Under the pieces are notes generated by a model, which did not search any database, was not told the DNA's origin, and saw only the letters and a list, made by a program, of their open reading frames with translations. Positions 23,511 through 33,714 of a stretch of 64,000 nt of DNA are shown here, in pieces. Numbering within the stretch: position 1 is the stretch's first letter; each line of letters begins with the position of its first letter. Position numbers and translations under genes: made by a program. The DNA is from Sinomonas sp. ASV322 (GTDB taxonomy: Bacteria; Actinomycetota; Actinomycetes; Actinomycetales; Micrococcaceae), in assembly GCF_030908245.1 (NCBI RefSeq), contig NZ_JAVFJJ010000014.1:24117-88116 (forward strand). Reading direction: 5' to 3'.

Positions 23511-25673
23511 TCACCCCGCGCGGACGGCAGGCTCGTGCCGGAGGTACTCGCGGCGGAAGCGACCCGTGCCTGCCGTCAGCGCGCGGAGCTCGACGGCGTA
23601 GCGGAGGAGTTCGGCGTCGGGCACTTCCGCGCTGATCTCGGTGGTCTCGCCGCCCGACGACGTCGTGCCCGTGAGCCGCCCGCGCCGCGCCGAAAGATCG
23701 CTCATGACGGAGCCGACGTAGTCGTCCGGGACGCTGATCGTCACGGAGGACACGGGCTCGAGCAGTTGGATCTTCGCCGCCGCGGCGGCCTCGCGGAGCG
23801 CGAGCGCGCCGGCCGCCTGGAACGCCGCGTCCGAGGAGTCGACGCTGTGCGTCTTCCCGCCGATGAGCGTCACCCGGATGTCGACGACGGGGAAGCCCGC
23901 GGAGACGCCCTTCAGCATCTGCGAGCGCACGCCCTTTTCGACTGACACGACGAACGGACCGGGGATGACGCCCCCGACGATCCGGTCGACGAACTCGAAC
24001 CCCGCTCCCCTCTCGAGGGGCTCGACCTCGATATCGCAGATCGCGTACTGGCCATGGCCGCCGGATTGCTTGACGTAGCGCCCGTGGCCCGCCGCGGGGG
24101 CGGCGAACGTCTCGCGGAGGGGCGTGACGACGTCGACCGTCTGAAGTTTGACGCCTTGGTCCCGCAGCCTGTCGAGCACGACGTCCGCGTGGGCCTCCCC
24201 CATGCACCACAGGATGAGCTGATGTGTCTCGGGATTGCGCTCGACGCGGAGCGTCGGGTCCCCCGCGGCAACCTTCGCGAGGCTCTTCGCGAGGGCGTCC
24301 TCGTCTCCGTGGGACGCGGCCTCGATCGCGACCGGCATAAGGGGCTCGGGCATGTCCCACGGATTGATGAGGAGCGGCGTGTCCCGGGCCGACACGGTAT
24401 CGCCCGTCTCGGCGGAGGCGAGCTTCGCGAGGGCGCAGATGTCCCCGGCGACGACCCGCGGCACGGCCCGCAGGCTCGCCCCGAACGGCGCGTACAGGTG
24501 GCCGACCCGCTCGTCGCTGTCGTGGTCCGGGTGGCCGCGGTCGGCGAGGCCGTGGCCACCCACGTGCACGGGCGTGTCCTCGCTCAGCGTCCCCGAGAAG
24601 AGCCGGACGAGGCACACGCGCCCGAGGAACGGGTCCACCGTGGTGCGCACGACCTCGCCCACGAGGGGGCCGGCCGGATCGCACGTGAGTTGACGGGCCG
24701 GCTTCCCGTCGAGATCGGTCACGGATGGCACGGCGTGCTCGGCCGGGGACGGGAAGCCGCGCACGAGCAAGTCGAGGAGCTCGGCCGTGCCGATCGCCGT
24801 GGTCGCCGCGGTCGCAAGCACGGGGAAGAACGTGCCACGGGCGACGGCCGTCTCGAGGTCATCCACGATCGCGTCGAGAGCGATGTCGTCCCCTCCGAGG
24901 TAGCGGTCCATGAGCGTCTCGTCCTCGCTCTCGGCGATGATGCCTTCCATGAGCTCGCCGCGCGCGAGGGCGAAGCGCTCGAGCTGGTCCTCGCCGCCGG
25001 GGCGGAGCACGGGCTGGAAGGCCCCGTCGGAGTAGTCGGAGACCTCCCCGGACAGGAGGTTCAGCACCCCGATGACCGCGCCGTCGCTCTCGACGGGCAC
25101 GGACAGCGGGAGCACCGACTCGCCGAACGCTGCGCGGCATTCCGCCAGGACTGCGTCGTAGTGAGCGCGAGGGTGGTCGAGGCGGCTGATGACGACGGCG
25201 CGGGGCATCCCCACGCGCTCGCACTCGCCCCACAGCGCGATCGTCGCCGCGTCGACGCCGTCGACCGCCGAGACGACGAAGAGCGCGCCGTCCGCCGCCC
25301 GGAGGCCCGCGCGCAGCTCGCCCACGAAGTCCACGTAGCCCGGGGTGTCGAAGAGGTTCACCTTGACCTCGCCGACGACGATGGGCGCAACCGAGAGAGC
25401 GACCGACCGCTGCTGGTGGACCGCGACGGGATCCGCGTCGCCGACCGTCGTGCCGTCCGCGATCGAGCCCATGCGCGTGATCGCCCCGGTCGAGGCGAGA
25501 AGGGCCTCGAGCAGCATCGTCTTGCCCGCTCCTGAGCGCCCGACGAGCACGATGTTCCGCACGAGCTCGGGGCGGTCGACGCCGGTCGGCGCACCGGAGG
25601 GCTCGGCGCGTTTGGGCTCGACCCCGGCTCGGCCCGAGCCTTTCGACGTGCTGTTTGTGCCTTTCATCGACAT
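23511..25673 (-). CDS. Elongation factor G-like protein EF-G2
   Basis: 720 residues from the ATG at 25673 with GGAGGTG upstream. G1 is VGRSGAGKT (45-52), G3 DTPGY, and the usual NKXD G4 motif is SRLD, as in the EF-G2/FusA2 branch. The EF-G domain order continues to the C-terminus (for example the YVGSVMSDLSARRGRLTG segment of domain V). EF-G2 proteins bind GTP and the ribosome but are not the main translocase, and their role is unsettled. An N-terminal low-complexity tail of about 35 residues is present. Convergent with vapC. Confidence 0.88.
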   Translation of the reverse strand: MSMKGTNSTSKGSGRAGVEPKRAEPSGAPTGVDRPELVRNIVLVGRSGAGKTMLLEALLASTGAITRMGSIADGTTVGDADPVAVHQQRSVALSVAPIVVGEVKVNLFDTPGYVDFVGELRAGLRAADGALFVVSAVDGVDAATIALWGECERVGMPRAVVISRLDHPRAHYDAVLAECRAAFGESVLPLSVPVESDGAVIGVLNLLSGEVSDYSDGAFQPVLRPGGEDQLERFALARGELMEGIIAESEDETLMDRYLGGDDIALDAIVDDLETAVARGTFFPVLATAATTAIGTAELLDLLVRGFPSPAEHAVPSVTDLDGKPARQLTCDPAGPLVGEVVRTTVDPFLGRVCLVRLFSGTLSEDTPVHVGGHGLADRGHPDHDSDERVGHLYAPFGASLRAVPRVVAGDICALAKLASAETGDTVSARDTPLLINPWDMPEPLMPVAIEAASHGDEDALAKSLAKVAAGDPTLRVERNPETHQLILWCMGEAHADVVLDRLRDQGVKLQTVDVVTPLRETFAAPAAGHGRYVKQSGGHGQYAICDIEVEPLERGAGFEFVDRIVGGVIPGPFVVSVEKGVRSQMLKGVSAGFPVVDIRVTLIGGKTHSVDSSDAAFQAAGALALREAAAAAKIQLLEPVSSVTISVPDDYVGSVMSDLSARRGRLTGTTSSGGETTEISAEVPDAELLRYAVELRALTAGTGRFRREYLRHEPAVRAG

Positions 25674-25722
25674 GAGCACCTCCCGATCGAACGCCCGTGG
25701 GCGGTGGCCGCGAGCCATCACC

Positions 25723-26196
25723 TCATGGTGTGCCCTCGGACCCATCTGCGGATAGGGCTGAGCGCCAATAGGAGCTGCCGTCGCGCTCGCGGGCCAGGAC
25801 GCCGTCGTCGACCATCGCCCGGCGGACGCGCGGCACGTCGGTCACGAACTCGCCCAGACGCGCGTTGAGCTCGGGCTCCGACACCCTCTCGTCGGTCGCG
25901 ATGATGCGTTCTGCGAGGCCGGACAGGGCCACGAGCCGCTGCCCCAGATGCCGCGGGAGCTGTTCGAGCTTGGGCTCGGGCTTCGGCGGCAAGGCTGCTC
26001 GGGCATGGTCGAGCAGCGCCCTCAACGCGGCTTCGTCGACGCGGACCCGGCCGCCGGGAAGCTCTTCGATCACTCCGGCGGAATCGAGGAGGCGATCCGC
26101 GGCCGGGTCGGCGGGGACGCCGTCGTGATGGCCGAGCGCGATCTGGGCGAAGCGCTCCCTCGCCCGGCCGTTGGACATCGCGGCGAGAAACCGCAT
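25723..26196 (-). CDS. DUF2087 domain protein
   Basis: 157 residues. The C-terminal 70 residues (ERVSEPELNARLGEFVTDVP, then RRAMVDDGVLARERDG) match the winged-helix-like DUF2087 domain, found in small DNA-binding-like proteins. The N-terminus (MRFLAAMSNGRARERFAQIALG) is helical. The start at 26196 has GGAG at the proper distance; an ATG 15 nt upstream lacks one. It lies 49 nt upstream of the EF-G2 start, in the same direction, and may share its transcript. A regulatory role is likely but not shown. Confidence 0.72.
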   Translation of the reverse strand: MRFLAAMSNGRARERFAQIALGHHDGVPADPAADRLLDSAGVIEELPGGRVRVDEAALRALLDHARAALPPKPEPKLEQLPRHLGQRLVALSGLAERIIATDERVSEPELNARLGEFVTDVPRVRRAMVDDGVLARERDGSSYWRSALSADGSEGTP

Positions 26197-26266
26197 GTGC
26201 TGCTCCTGCATGGTTCCACTGTGCACAGTTCCGCGGCGGAGCGCATCCCCCGGGGGGCTGGAGGCG

Positions 26267-27469
26267 TCACGCCGTGGCGATCGCCGCGCCGAGCCGGGCC
26301 ACGCCTTCCGCGAGGGTCGCCTCGTTCTCGAGCGAGAACGCGACGCGCAGGTTGCCCTGCCCCTGGCCGTCCGCGAAGAACGCCGTCCCGGGCACGAACA
26401 CGACGCGATTCTCGATCGCGGCATCGAGGACGTGGCTGGCGGACGCGCCCTCGGGCAGGGTGAGCCACGTGAAGAAGCCGCCGCGCGGCACGGACCACTG
26501 TGTGCCCGCGGGGGCGTGGGCCACGAGAGCGTCCTGGACGGCCTGCGAGCGCGCGAGGTACAGGGCACGGGCGCGGTCCAGGACTCCGAGCCAGTCGTGC
26601 CGCGTCACGTACTCCTCGATGATCATCTGGCTCAGGACCGACGCGCAGATCGTCGTCGCCTCGGCGGCGAGCTGGAGCCGGCGACGCGCGGAGCGCGGCA
26701 CGGCGGCCCAGCCGACGCGGAGTCCCGGCGCGACGATCTTCGAGAACGAGCCGAGGTAGAAGACGTTCTCGGGGTCGAGGTCGTGGAGGCTCGGGAGGGT
26801 CACGCCGTCGAACGCGAGGAGGCCGTAGGGGTTGTCCTCGATGATCGCGATCCCGGCGTCGGCGCAGATCCGCACGATCTCGGGGCGGCGATCGGCCGCG
26901 AGCGTGATGCCAGTGGGATTGTGGAAGTTCGGGATGGTGTACAGCGCCTTGATCCGCCGGCCCTCGGACCGGACCTGCGCGATGGTGGCCTCGAGCGCGT
27001 CGGGCCGCAGCCCGCCGTCGTCCATCGGCACGTGTACGACGCTCGCCTCGAGCCCCGCGAACACCCCGATCGCGCCAACGTAGCTCGGGCCCTCGGCGAG
27101 GACCACGTCCCCCGGATCGCACAAGAGCTTGACGACGAGTTCGAGGGCCATCTGCGAGCCTGCGGTGATCTGGATCGAATCGGGGTCGACGGCGATGCCT
27201 TCCGCGTCCATGACGCGGACGACGGCGGCCCTCGCCCCGTCCGTGCCCTTGCCGGCTCCATACTGGAGCGCGTCGAGGCCGCGCGTCGCGACGAGGCGCG
27301 CGGCAACGTCGCCGAGCTCGCCGAGAGGGAGGACCGAGAGATCGGGGTTGCCGCCCGCGAGGGAGATGACCCCGGGCTGCATCGAAACGGCCCAGAAGTC
27401 CCGGACGGGTGAAGGCCGGTAGCCCTCCGCGCGGGCGGCGAACAGGGGGAAGTCGAGAGTTGTCGTCAT
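26267..27469 (-). CDS. PLP-dependent class I/II aminotransferase (2-aminoadipate / MocR-catalytic type)
   Basis: 400 residues, with AAGGA upstream of the ATG. The PLP lysine is Lys244 in GSFSKIVAPGLRVG, the cofactor-binding Asp/Tyr segment is IIEDNPYG, and the substrate-binding region has NFHNPTG. It resembles the broad-specificity aminotransferases that act on 2-aminoadipate or aromatic/branched substrates. It converts an amino acid to its 2-oxo acid. Position next to TetR and two amino-acid importers, with a TPP-dependent 2-oxo-acid enzyme further on, suggests it may feed that enzyme. Confidence 0.82.
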   Translation of the reverse strand: MTTTLDFPLFAARAEGYRPSPVRDFWAVSMQPGVISLAGGNPDLSVLPLGELGDVAARLVATRGLDALQYGAGKGTDGARAAVVRVMDAEGIAVDPDSIQITAGSQMALELVVKLLCDPGDVVLAEGPSYVGAIGVFAGLEASVVHVPMDDGGLRPDALEATIAQVRSEGRRIKALYTIPNFHNPTGITLAADRRPEIVRICADAGIAIIEDNPYGLLAFDGVTLPSLHDLDPENVFYLGSFSKIVAPGLRVGWAAVPRSARRRLQLAAEATTICASVLSQMIIEEYVTRHDWLGVLDRARALYLARSQAVQDALVAHAPAGTQWSVPRGGFFTWLTLPEGASASHVLDAAIENRVVFVPGTAFFADGQGQGNLRVAFSLENEATLAEGVARLGAAIATA

Positions 27470-27507
27470 GGGGGTCCTTGCGGGTGGGTGGGCAGGTGGA
27501 GGCGCGG

Positions 27508-28146
27508 CTAGGCGCCGAGGTCGATGCCTAGCTCATCGGCCGCGAAGCGGTGGAGGAGTTCGTGCATACGCCGCTCGGTCATGCCGTACGTCGCGTTGAC
27601 GGCCTGCATCGCGAGGCCGTCGGAGAGGGCGAGGAGGGCGTGGGCGAGTTCGTCGACAGGGCGCCGGGGCTTCGCGGCGCCCGAGTCGATGGCCTCGGAG
27701 ATCGTGTCGTGGAACATCCGGTGCCAGAAGATCAGGCGTTCGTTGACCTTCTCTCGCAGGCTCTCGTCGAGCCGTGCCGCGGCGTAGAGCTCGAGCCAGA
27801 AGCCCCACGCGTCGGCGAAGTCCTTCTCCCCCACGACCGCGTAGTCGAGGAGGGCGCTGAGCCGCTCGGCGGGGCTTCCGCCCTGTTCGGAGATCGCGCG
27901 CCACTCCCCCTCGGACTCAGCGACGCGCTGATCGATGCAGGCGTCGACAAGACGGTCCCGCGTGCGGAAGTAGTGCTGGATCATCCCGATGCTGAACCCG
28001 CTCGCCTCCGACACGGCGGCGAACGAGCAGCCCGCCACGCCGGAGGCCACGATCACGGTGGCCGTGTGCCGCAGGATCTCGGCGCGACGCTCGGCGATGG
28101 CCTCTTCCGTGACGGCGTTGGTACGCCTCCGGACAGTCGTTCCCAT
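27508..28146 (-). CDS. TetR-family transcriptional regulator
   Basis: 212 residues. The N-terminal helix-turn-helix reads AAVSEASGFSIGMIQHYFRTRDRL at about 43-66, typical of TetR. The C-terminal ligand domain is not specific. GGAGGG precedes the ATG. It is divergent from the substrate-binding protein gene, and a 17-bp palindrome overlaps that gene's promoter, so local repression of the transporter is the simplest model. It ends 38 nt before the aminotransferase start and may be cotranscribed with it. Confidence 0.85.
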   Translation of the reverse strand: MGTTVRRRTNAVTEEAIAERRAEILRHTATVIVASGVAGCSFAAVSEASGFSIGMIQHYFRTRDRLVDACIDQRVAESEGEWRAISEQGGSPAERLSALLDYAVVGEKDFADAWGFWLELYAAARLDESLREKVNERLIFWHRMFHDTISEAIDSGAAKPRRPVDELAHALLALSDGLAMQAVNATYGMTERRMHELLHRFAADELGIDLGA

Positions 28147-28211
28147 CCGAGCCCTCCTCTCGTCAGTTCTGCACGCGAAGCTTCGCTTTCTAGCAACCTA
28201 GCGGACGCCTC

Positions 28212-28254
28212 TTGACAGTGGCCTCCGCCACACAAAGAATAAGTTGCACTTATT
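28212..28254 (+). promoter_or_regulatory. Promoter with overlapping TetR-type operator
   Basis: TTGACA (28212-28217) and AAGAAT (28235-28240) are separated by 17 nt. The palindrome AATAAGTTGCACTTATT (28238-28254; 7-bp arms, 3-bp centre) overlaps the -10 box and the likely transcription start. Such AT-rich sites are typical TetR operators, and a tetR-family gene is divergent here. Confidence 0.72.
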
Positions 28255-28285
28255 GAAGTTATCAACATCATTCTGGAAGGCCCCC

Positions 28286-29251
28286 ATGAAAGCGCTGGCC
28301 CGCAAGACCCTCTTCGCCCTCACCGCCGTCGCGCTCGTCGCAGGCACCGCCGCCTGCACGAACACCGAGTCTCCCGCGGCAGTCAGCGGCAACGCGCCGA
28401 GCGGCTCGGCAAGCGCCCCCACGGGCGTTGGCGCAGGCGGGCGGGCCGCGGCCGGCGCCGTCAAGGCCGACCCGGCCGTGCAGGCCCTCGTCCCGGACGC
28501 GTTCAAGTCGAAGGGCACGCTCCAGCTCGTCACCGACCCGACGTACGCGCCGATCGACTTCACCGACGACCAGGGCAACATCGTGGGCCTCGAGCCCGAT
28601 CTCGCGGTGGCCGCCGCGAACAAGATGGGCCTCAAGGTCAACTTCAACAAGGGCGACTTCAACGGCATCATCGCCGGCATCCAGGCGCGCCGCTACGACG
28701 CCTCGTGGGCTGCCTTCTCGGTCACAGCCGACCGCGAGCAGCAGGTGAACATGGTGAGCTACCAGAACGCCGGCACCGCGATCATGGTCAAGCACGGCAA
28801 CCCGGACAAGGTCGCGCAGGTCACTGACCTGTGCGGCAAGACCGTCGCGGCGCAGACCGGGACGACGCAGGCCCTCACCGACCTCCCGACGTTCCAGAAG
28901 CAGTGCTCGGACGCGGGCAAGCCGCAGATCACGGAACTGATCCTCCCGCAGCAGGACAACGTCAACCAGGCCGTGCAGACGGGCCGGGCGGCCGCGATGG
29001 CCGCCGACAATGCGCTCGTCGCGTACTACAGCCAGCTCCAGCCCGACCTCTTCTCCCAGGTCGACAGCATCCTTGTCGACACGGCCCCCGAGGCCGTCAT
29101 CGTCCACAAGGAAGACACGGCGCTCGCGAAGGCGTTCAAGGCCGCCATCGATTCGCTCATCGCGGACGGGACCTACGGGAAGATCATGGGCGCGTGGAAC
29201 CTCGGCTCCTCCAAGGTCACCTCGGCCGCCGTGAACCCCGCGGCATCATGA
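28286..29251 (+). CDS. Amino-acid ABC transporter substrate-binding lipoprotein (cassette 1)
   Basis: 321 residues from the ATG at 28286 with GGAAGG upstream. Signal peptide with lipobox-type AGTAAC (Cys24). The SBP family 3 fold is shown by TLQLVTDPTYAPIDF at the mature N-terminus, the GLEPDLAVAAANKMG segment and the closing ADGTYGKIMGAW. It should capture a polar amino acid or derivative outside the membrane. The stop overlaps the permease start by 4 nt (ATGA). First gene of the TetR-controlled operon. Confidence 0.9.
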   Translation: MKALARKTLFALTAVALVAGTAACTNTESPAAVSGNAPSGSASAPTGVGAGGRAAAGAVKADPAVQALVPDAFKSKGTLQLVTDPTYAPIDFTDDQGNIVGLEPDLAVAAANKMGLKVNFNKGDFNGIIAGIQARRYDASWAAFSVTADREQQVNMVSYQNAGTAIMVKHGNPDKVAQVTDLCGKTVAAQTGTTQALTDLPTFQKQCSDAGKPQITELILPQQDNVNQAVQTGRAAAMAADNALVAYYSQLQPDLFSQVDSILVDTAPEAVIVHKEDTALAKAFKAAIDSLIADGTYGKIMGAWNLGSSKVTSAAVNPAAS

Positions 29252-30164
29252 GCCGCGTTCCCACGATGGAATCGACCGAAGCCGCGACCCACGAACGGGT
29301 CGACTTCCTCGCGATGTCAGGCCGGCCCGTGCTCAAGCGGCGCCGGCCCGGGCAGGCGGTCGCCATCGTCGTCCTCGTCGTCGTGCTCGCGATCGCGGCC
29401 GTGACGCTCGTGACGAACCCGGGGTTCGGCTGGCCAACGGTCGGCAAGTATCTCTTCGACACGCGCATCCTCGCGGGCCTCGCGATGACGCTCGAGCTCA
29501 CGGTCGTCGCCGAGGCGATCGGCTTCGCCGTCGGCATGGTCCTCGCCGTCATGCGGATGAATGACAACCGCATCATCTCTGGGGTCGCGAGCGCCTACAT
29601 CTGGTTCTTCCGCGGCACCCCGCTGCTCGTGCAGCTCCTCTTCTGGGGCTTCTCGGCCGCGCTGTTCCCGAAAATCGGCATCGGCGTCCCGTTCACGGGC
29701 CTCAACCTCGTCGAATGGAACACGAACGACCTCATCTCGCTCATGACCGCCGCGATCCTCGGCCTCGGGCTCAACGAAGCCGCCTACACGGCCGAGATCG
29801 TCCGCGCGGGCCTCCTGAGCGTTCCCGCAGGGCAGACCGAGGCGAGCCGCGCGATGGGCTTCAGCCGGCTGCGCACGCTGTGGTACGTCGTGATCCCGCA
29901 GGCGATGAAGGTCATCATCCCGCCCATCGGGAACAACGTGATCTCGATGCTCAAGACGACGTCGCTCGTGATCGTCATCGGCGTTGGCGACCTGCTCTAC
30001 AACGCGCAGCAGATCTACGCCCAGAACCTGCGCCAGATCCCACTCCTCATCGTCGCGAGCATCTGGTACGTGGTCCTCACGACCGTCCTGAGCCTCTTCC
30101 AGGCCCGCCTCGAGCGGCGCTACTCGAAGGGCGCCGCCCGCGTGACCGGAAAGGAGGCCCGCTG

Positions 30165-30165
<1 letters not shown>
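29248..30165 (+). CDS. Amino-acid ABC transporter permease (cassette 1)
   Basis: 305 residues. A cytoplasmic N-terminus of about 40 residues precedes the membrane helices, and the HisM-type permease signature includes [13 protein letters not shown] and the EAA-like loop [21 protein letters not shown]. It uses the same operon as the binding protein and the ATPase, overlapping each (ATGA upstream, TGATG downstream), so the three genes are coupled. Confidence 0.9.
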
Positions 30166-30923
<758 letters not shown>

Positions 30924-30937
30924 TGCGGCCGTCGCCC

Positions 30938-31858
30938 TCAGGGCTTGGGCCCGCGTGGCATCGCCTCAAGCGGCCGCTCGTAGCGCTCCTGCACGATGGC
31001 GAGGTGCACCCACGACTCGACGGACGCGACCGAGGCGAGGGCCCGCGCGTCGTCCATGAGCCGGAGCGCTTCGGCGGGCGTCGTGACGCCGACGGTCGCG
31101 ACGAGGTCGAAGCGGCCGAAGCAGGTCGTGACGAACTCGACGCCTTGCGTCGTGGCGAAGAACGCGACGGCCTCGTCCGCGGGGCCGCGGGTGCGCACGC
31201 CGAAGCCGACGGCGAACGACGGCGTGTCCCCCTTTCGCGTGCGGATCGCGCCGATCTGCATGACCCTCGCGCCAAGCAGCCGCAGGACCCTCGTGCGAGC
31301 GGCACTCGTCGAGAGGCCGATCTCCCGCCCGAGCGCCTCGAAGCCGATGCGGCCGTCGCGCTGGAGGACGGTCATGAGATCGAGGTCGGTCTCGTCGAGC
31401 TCGATCCCGGGTGTGGGCGGCTCGGCGCTCAGGAAGAGGCTTTTCGCGATGTCGCGGTAGAGGAGGACGTCGACGCGCTCGACCCCGGGCACGGCGCGCA
31501 CCGCGTCGATCTGCGCGTAGAGATCGGGCATTCCCGGGTGGCGAAACTCCGCCACGATTCCCGCGGCGCCCGACGTGAGGGACACGAAGACGCAGCCGTC
31601 CAGGTCCTTGAGCTGCTCGGCGACCTCGCCGGCGGGGCGCGACACCGTGATCGAGAGGTGCGCGAGGGCATTGAGGCCGAGGACGCGCGGGTGGACGGCG
31701 GCGACGATGCGGAGGTGGCCGCTTTCCGTGAGCTCGCTGACGCGGGCACCGACCACGGCCCGGCTCACCCCGAGCTGACGCGCGAGGTCGCTGAACGAGA
31801 CACGGCCGTCCTGCTGGAGGGCTCGGACGAGGCCCTCGTCCAGTTCCGCGGTGGTCAT
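30938..31858 (-). CDS. Double-length Lrp/AsnC-family regulator
   Basis: 306 residues, twice the usual Lrp length. An AsnC-type helix-turn-helix sits at the N-terminus (LDEGLVRALQQDGRVSFSDL, then LARQLGVSRAVVGARVSEL) followed by a RAM-like domain. A second helix-turn-helix begins at about residue 152 (LDETDLDLMTVLQRDGRIGF, then IGLSTSAARTRVLRL) with a second RAM domain. Such fused forms act as pseudo-dimers within one chain. It is divergent from cassette 2 with a spaced inverted repeat between them, so amino-acid-responsive control of that transporter is likely. Confidence 0.85.
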   Translation of the reverse strand: MTTAELDEGLVRALQQDGRVSFSDLARQLGVSRAVVGARVSELTESGHLRIVAAVHPRVLGLNALAHLSITVSRPAGEVAEQLKDLDGCVFVSLTSGAAGIVAEFRHPGMPDLYAQIDAVRAVPGVERVDVLLYRDIAKSLFLSAEPPTPGIELDETDLDLMTVLQRDGRIGFEALGREIGLSTSAARTRVLRLLGARVMQIGAIRTRKGDTPSFAVGFGVRTRGPADEAVAFFATTQGVEFVTTCFGRFDLVATVGVTTPAEALRLMDDARALASVASVESWVHLAIVQERYERPLEAMPRGPKP

Positions 31859-31956
31859 CTTCCCATTCTCCGTTCCCCCCTCGGCCGACGGCGGCCAGCC
31901 GCGAAACGGCGTGCCGAGGAATGATCTGAACGATCTTCGCCACAGAATACGACAGA

Positions 31957-31988
31957 TTTGCTGTTTTGGATGATTTTCGCAGCAAATT
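31957..31988. promoter_or_regulatory. Spaced inverted repeat in the Lrp/SBP divergent region
   Basis: ATTTGCTG (31957-31964) and CAGCAAAT (31981-31988) are exact reverse complements 24 bp apart centre to centre. A third related GGCAAATT lies near 32003. The AT-rich half-sites in an otherwise very GC-rich sequence are good Lrp-family binding candidates. Confidence 0.6.
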
Positions 31989-32086
31989 AGCTTGCGCCGA
32001 CGGCAAATTGGCCTTACCGTGTGACTGTCGCCACACGGCGCCTCGTCCCCCGTCCGCGCAGTCACGTCCCCCTTTGGAGTTCCCCC

Positions 32087-32950
32087 ATGCGCACTTCCGT
32101 CCTCGCCGCCGCTGCGGCCGCCGCCCTCCTCCTCGCCGGCTGCTCCGGCGCCGCGACTTCCGCGCCCGCATCGTCCGGCGGGGCCGCCTCGTCCGGAGGG
32201 GCCGCGGCCGCCCCCGCCGGTCTCGTGACCTCAGGCAAGTTCACGCTGTGCATCGACCCCGAGTACGCGCCGCTCGAATACTTCGAAAACGGCTCGAGCG
32301 GGAACATCGTGGGCTTCGACGCCGACGCGGCCCGTGCGCTCGCGAAGCACTGGGGCGTCGAGACGAAGTTCGAAGTCTCCGCGTTCGACGGACTCATGCC
32401 CGCGCTCCAGGCGAAGCGCTGCGATGCGATCTTCGGCGGCCTCTACATGACCGAGACGCGCCTCGGCGTCGCGGACGCGGCAGCCCTCATGAAGACCGGG
32501 CCCTCGATTCTCACGAGCCCTGCGCGCCAGAAAGACTTCACGAAGCCCACGGACCTGTGCGGCGTCTCCGTGGCGGCACAGTCGGCGTCGGCGAACGCGG
32601 CGAAGATCAAGTCGCTCGCCTCCGATTGCCAGGCCGCGGGCAAGCCCGCTCCGAAGCTCGCCGAGTACCCCAAGACGGCCGAGACCGTCCTCGCGGTCAT
32701 CAACGGCAAGGCCGACGCGCTCATCGAAACCGACGTCGCCGCCGCCTACATGGCCTCGCAGAACGAGGGCAAGCTCGTCATCGCGAAGGGCGTCTTCGCC
32801 CCCGACACGAAGTTCGGCGTGTTCTCGCGCAAGGGAGACAAGCTCTCCCCCGCGATCGCGGACGGCATCAAGGCCCTGCGCGCTGATGGGACGCTCGCGA
32901 AGATCGCCGAGCAGTACAAGCTCGACCAGTCCACGGTCACCGTCGACTGA
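32087..32950 (+). CDS. Amino-acid ABC transporter substrate-binding lipoprotein (cassette 2)
   Basis: 287 residues from the ATG at 32087 (TTGGAG upstream). The lipobox is LLAGC (Cys19), followed by an Ala/Ser/Gly linker. The SBP family 3 fold is shown by KFTLCIDPEYAPLEYF, IVGFDADAARALAKHWG and the closing ADGTLAKIAEQYKLDQ. The mature domain contains three cysteines (in LCID, KRCD, DLCG/SDCQ regions), as in cassette 1's DLCGKTV. The ligand is unknown. Codon use (ACG-rich) matches its upstream neighbours rather than the permease that follows. Confidence 0.9.
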   Translation: MRTSVLAAAAAAALLLAGCSGAATSAPASSGGAASSGGAAAAPAGLVTSGKFTLCIDPEYAPLEYFENGSSGNIVGFDADAARALAKHWGVETKFEVSAFDGLMPALQAKRCDAIFGGLYMTETRLGVADAAALMKTGPSILTSPARQKDFTKPTDLCGVSVAAQSASANAAKIKSLASDCQAAGKPAPKLAEYPKTAETVLAVINGKADALIETDVAAAYMASQNEGKLVIAKGVFAPDTKFGVFSRKGDKLSPAIADGIKALRADGTLAKIAEQYKLDQSTVTVD

Positions 32951-32970
32951 ACTGCCGCTAGGACATCTCT

Positions 32971-33714
32971 ATGGAATTCGATATCGGAGTCTTCCTCCAG
33001 CAGCTCGCGAGCCCGGACTACGCCAAGGGCGCCCTGCTCTCGGTCGGGGTCGCGGTGCTCGCCCTCGTCCTCGCCACCGCGATCGGCTTCGCCCTGGCCC
33101 TGGGCAAGACCTCGGGCACCCGGTGGGCCCAGGCCACCGCCTCGGCCTACATCTGGTTCTTCCGAGCCATCCCGGCCCTGCTCGTGCTGCTGATCATCTG
33201 GAACGCGTTCCCGCAGCTGTTCCCGATCCTGCGCCAAGACTGGTTCTCCCCATTCCTGGCCGCGTTCGTCGGCCTAGGCATCGTCGAGGCCGCCTTCATG
33301 GCAGAGATCATCCGCTCGGCCCTGCTCAGCGTGGACGAGGGCCAATACCTTGCCGCCCGCGCCCTCGGCATGGCCCCCGCCAAGGTCATGGCCAAGGTGA
33401 TCCTCCCCCAGGTCGTGCGCATCGCCCTGCCCCCCACCGGCAACGAGTTCATCGGCCTCGTGAAGTTCTCCTCCCTCGCCTCGGTCATCTCCCTCCAAGA
33501 GCTGCTCACTACCGCCCAGGTCGGGGTCAACATCACCTTCCGCTACGCCGAGTACTACGCCGTCGCCATCATCTACTACCTCGCCATCGTCACCCTCCTG
33601 ACCCTCGCCCAGAACGCCGTGGAAAAGAAGTTCCTCTGGACCTCCCGCAAGGCCCCCACCCGGCCCGCCCCCGCCCAAGCCGAGGGCACCGCAACGGAAG
33701 GAGCACCGGCATGA
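32971..33714 (+). CDS. Amino-acid ABC transporter permease (cassette 2)
   Basis: 247 residues, a compact HisM-type permease with IWFFRAIPALLVLL and the EAA-like loop RALGMAPAKVMAKVILPQVVR. Its hydrophilic C-terminal tail is Pro/Ala-rich. The stop overlaps the ATPase start (ATGA). Codon use shifts here to ACC, GCC and CTG, unlike cassette 1 and the binding protein just upstream. Confidence 0.9.
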   Translation: MEFDIGVFLQQLASPDYAKGALLSVGVAVLALVLATAIGFALALGKTSGTRWAQATASAYIWFFRAIPALLVLLIIWNAFPQLFPILRQDWFSPFLAAFVGLGIVEAAFMAEIIRSALLSVDEGQYLAARALGMAPAKVMAKVILPQVVRIALPPTGNEFIGLVKFSSLASVISLQELLTTAQVGVNITFRYAEYYAVAIIYYLAIVTLLTLAQNAVEKKFLWTSRKAPTRPAPAQAEGTATEGAPA

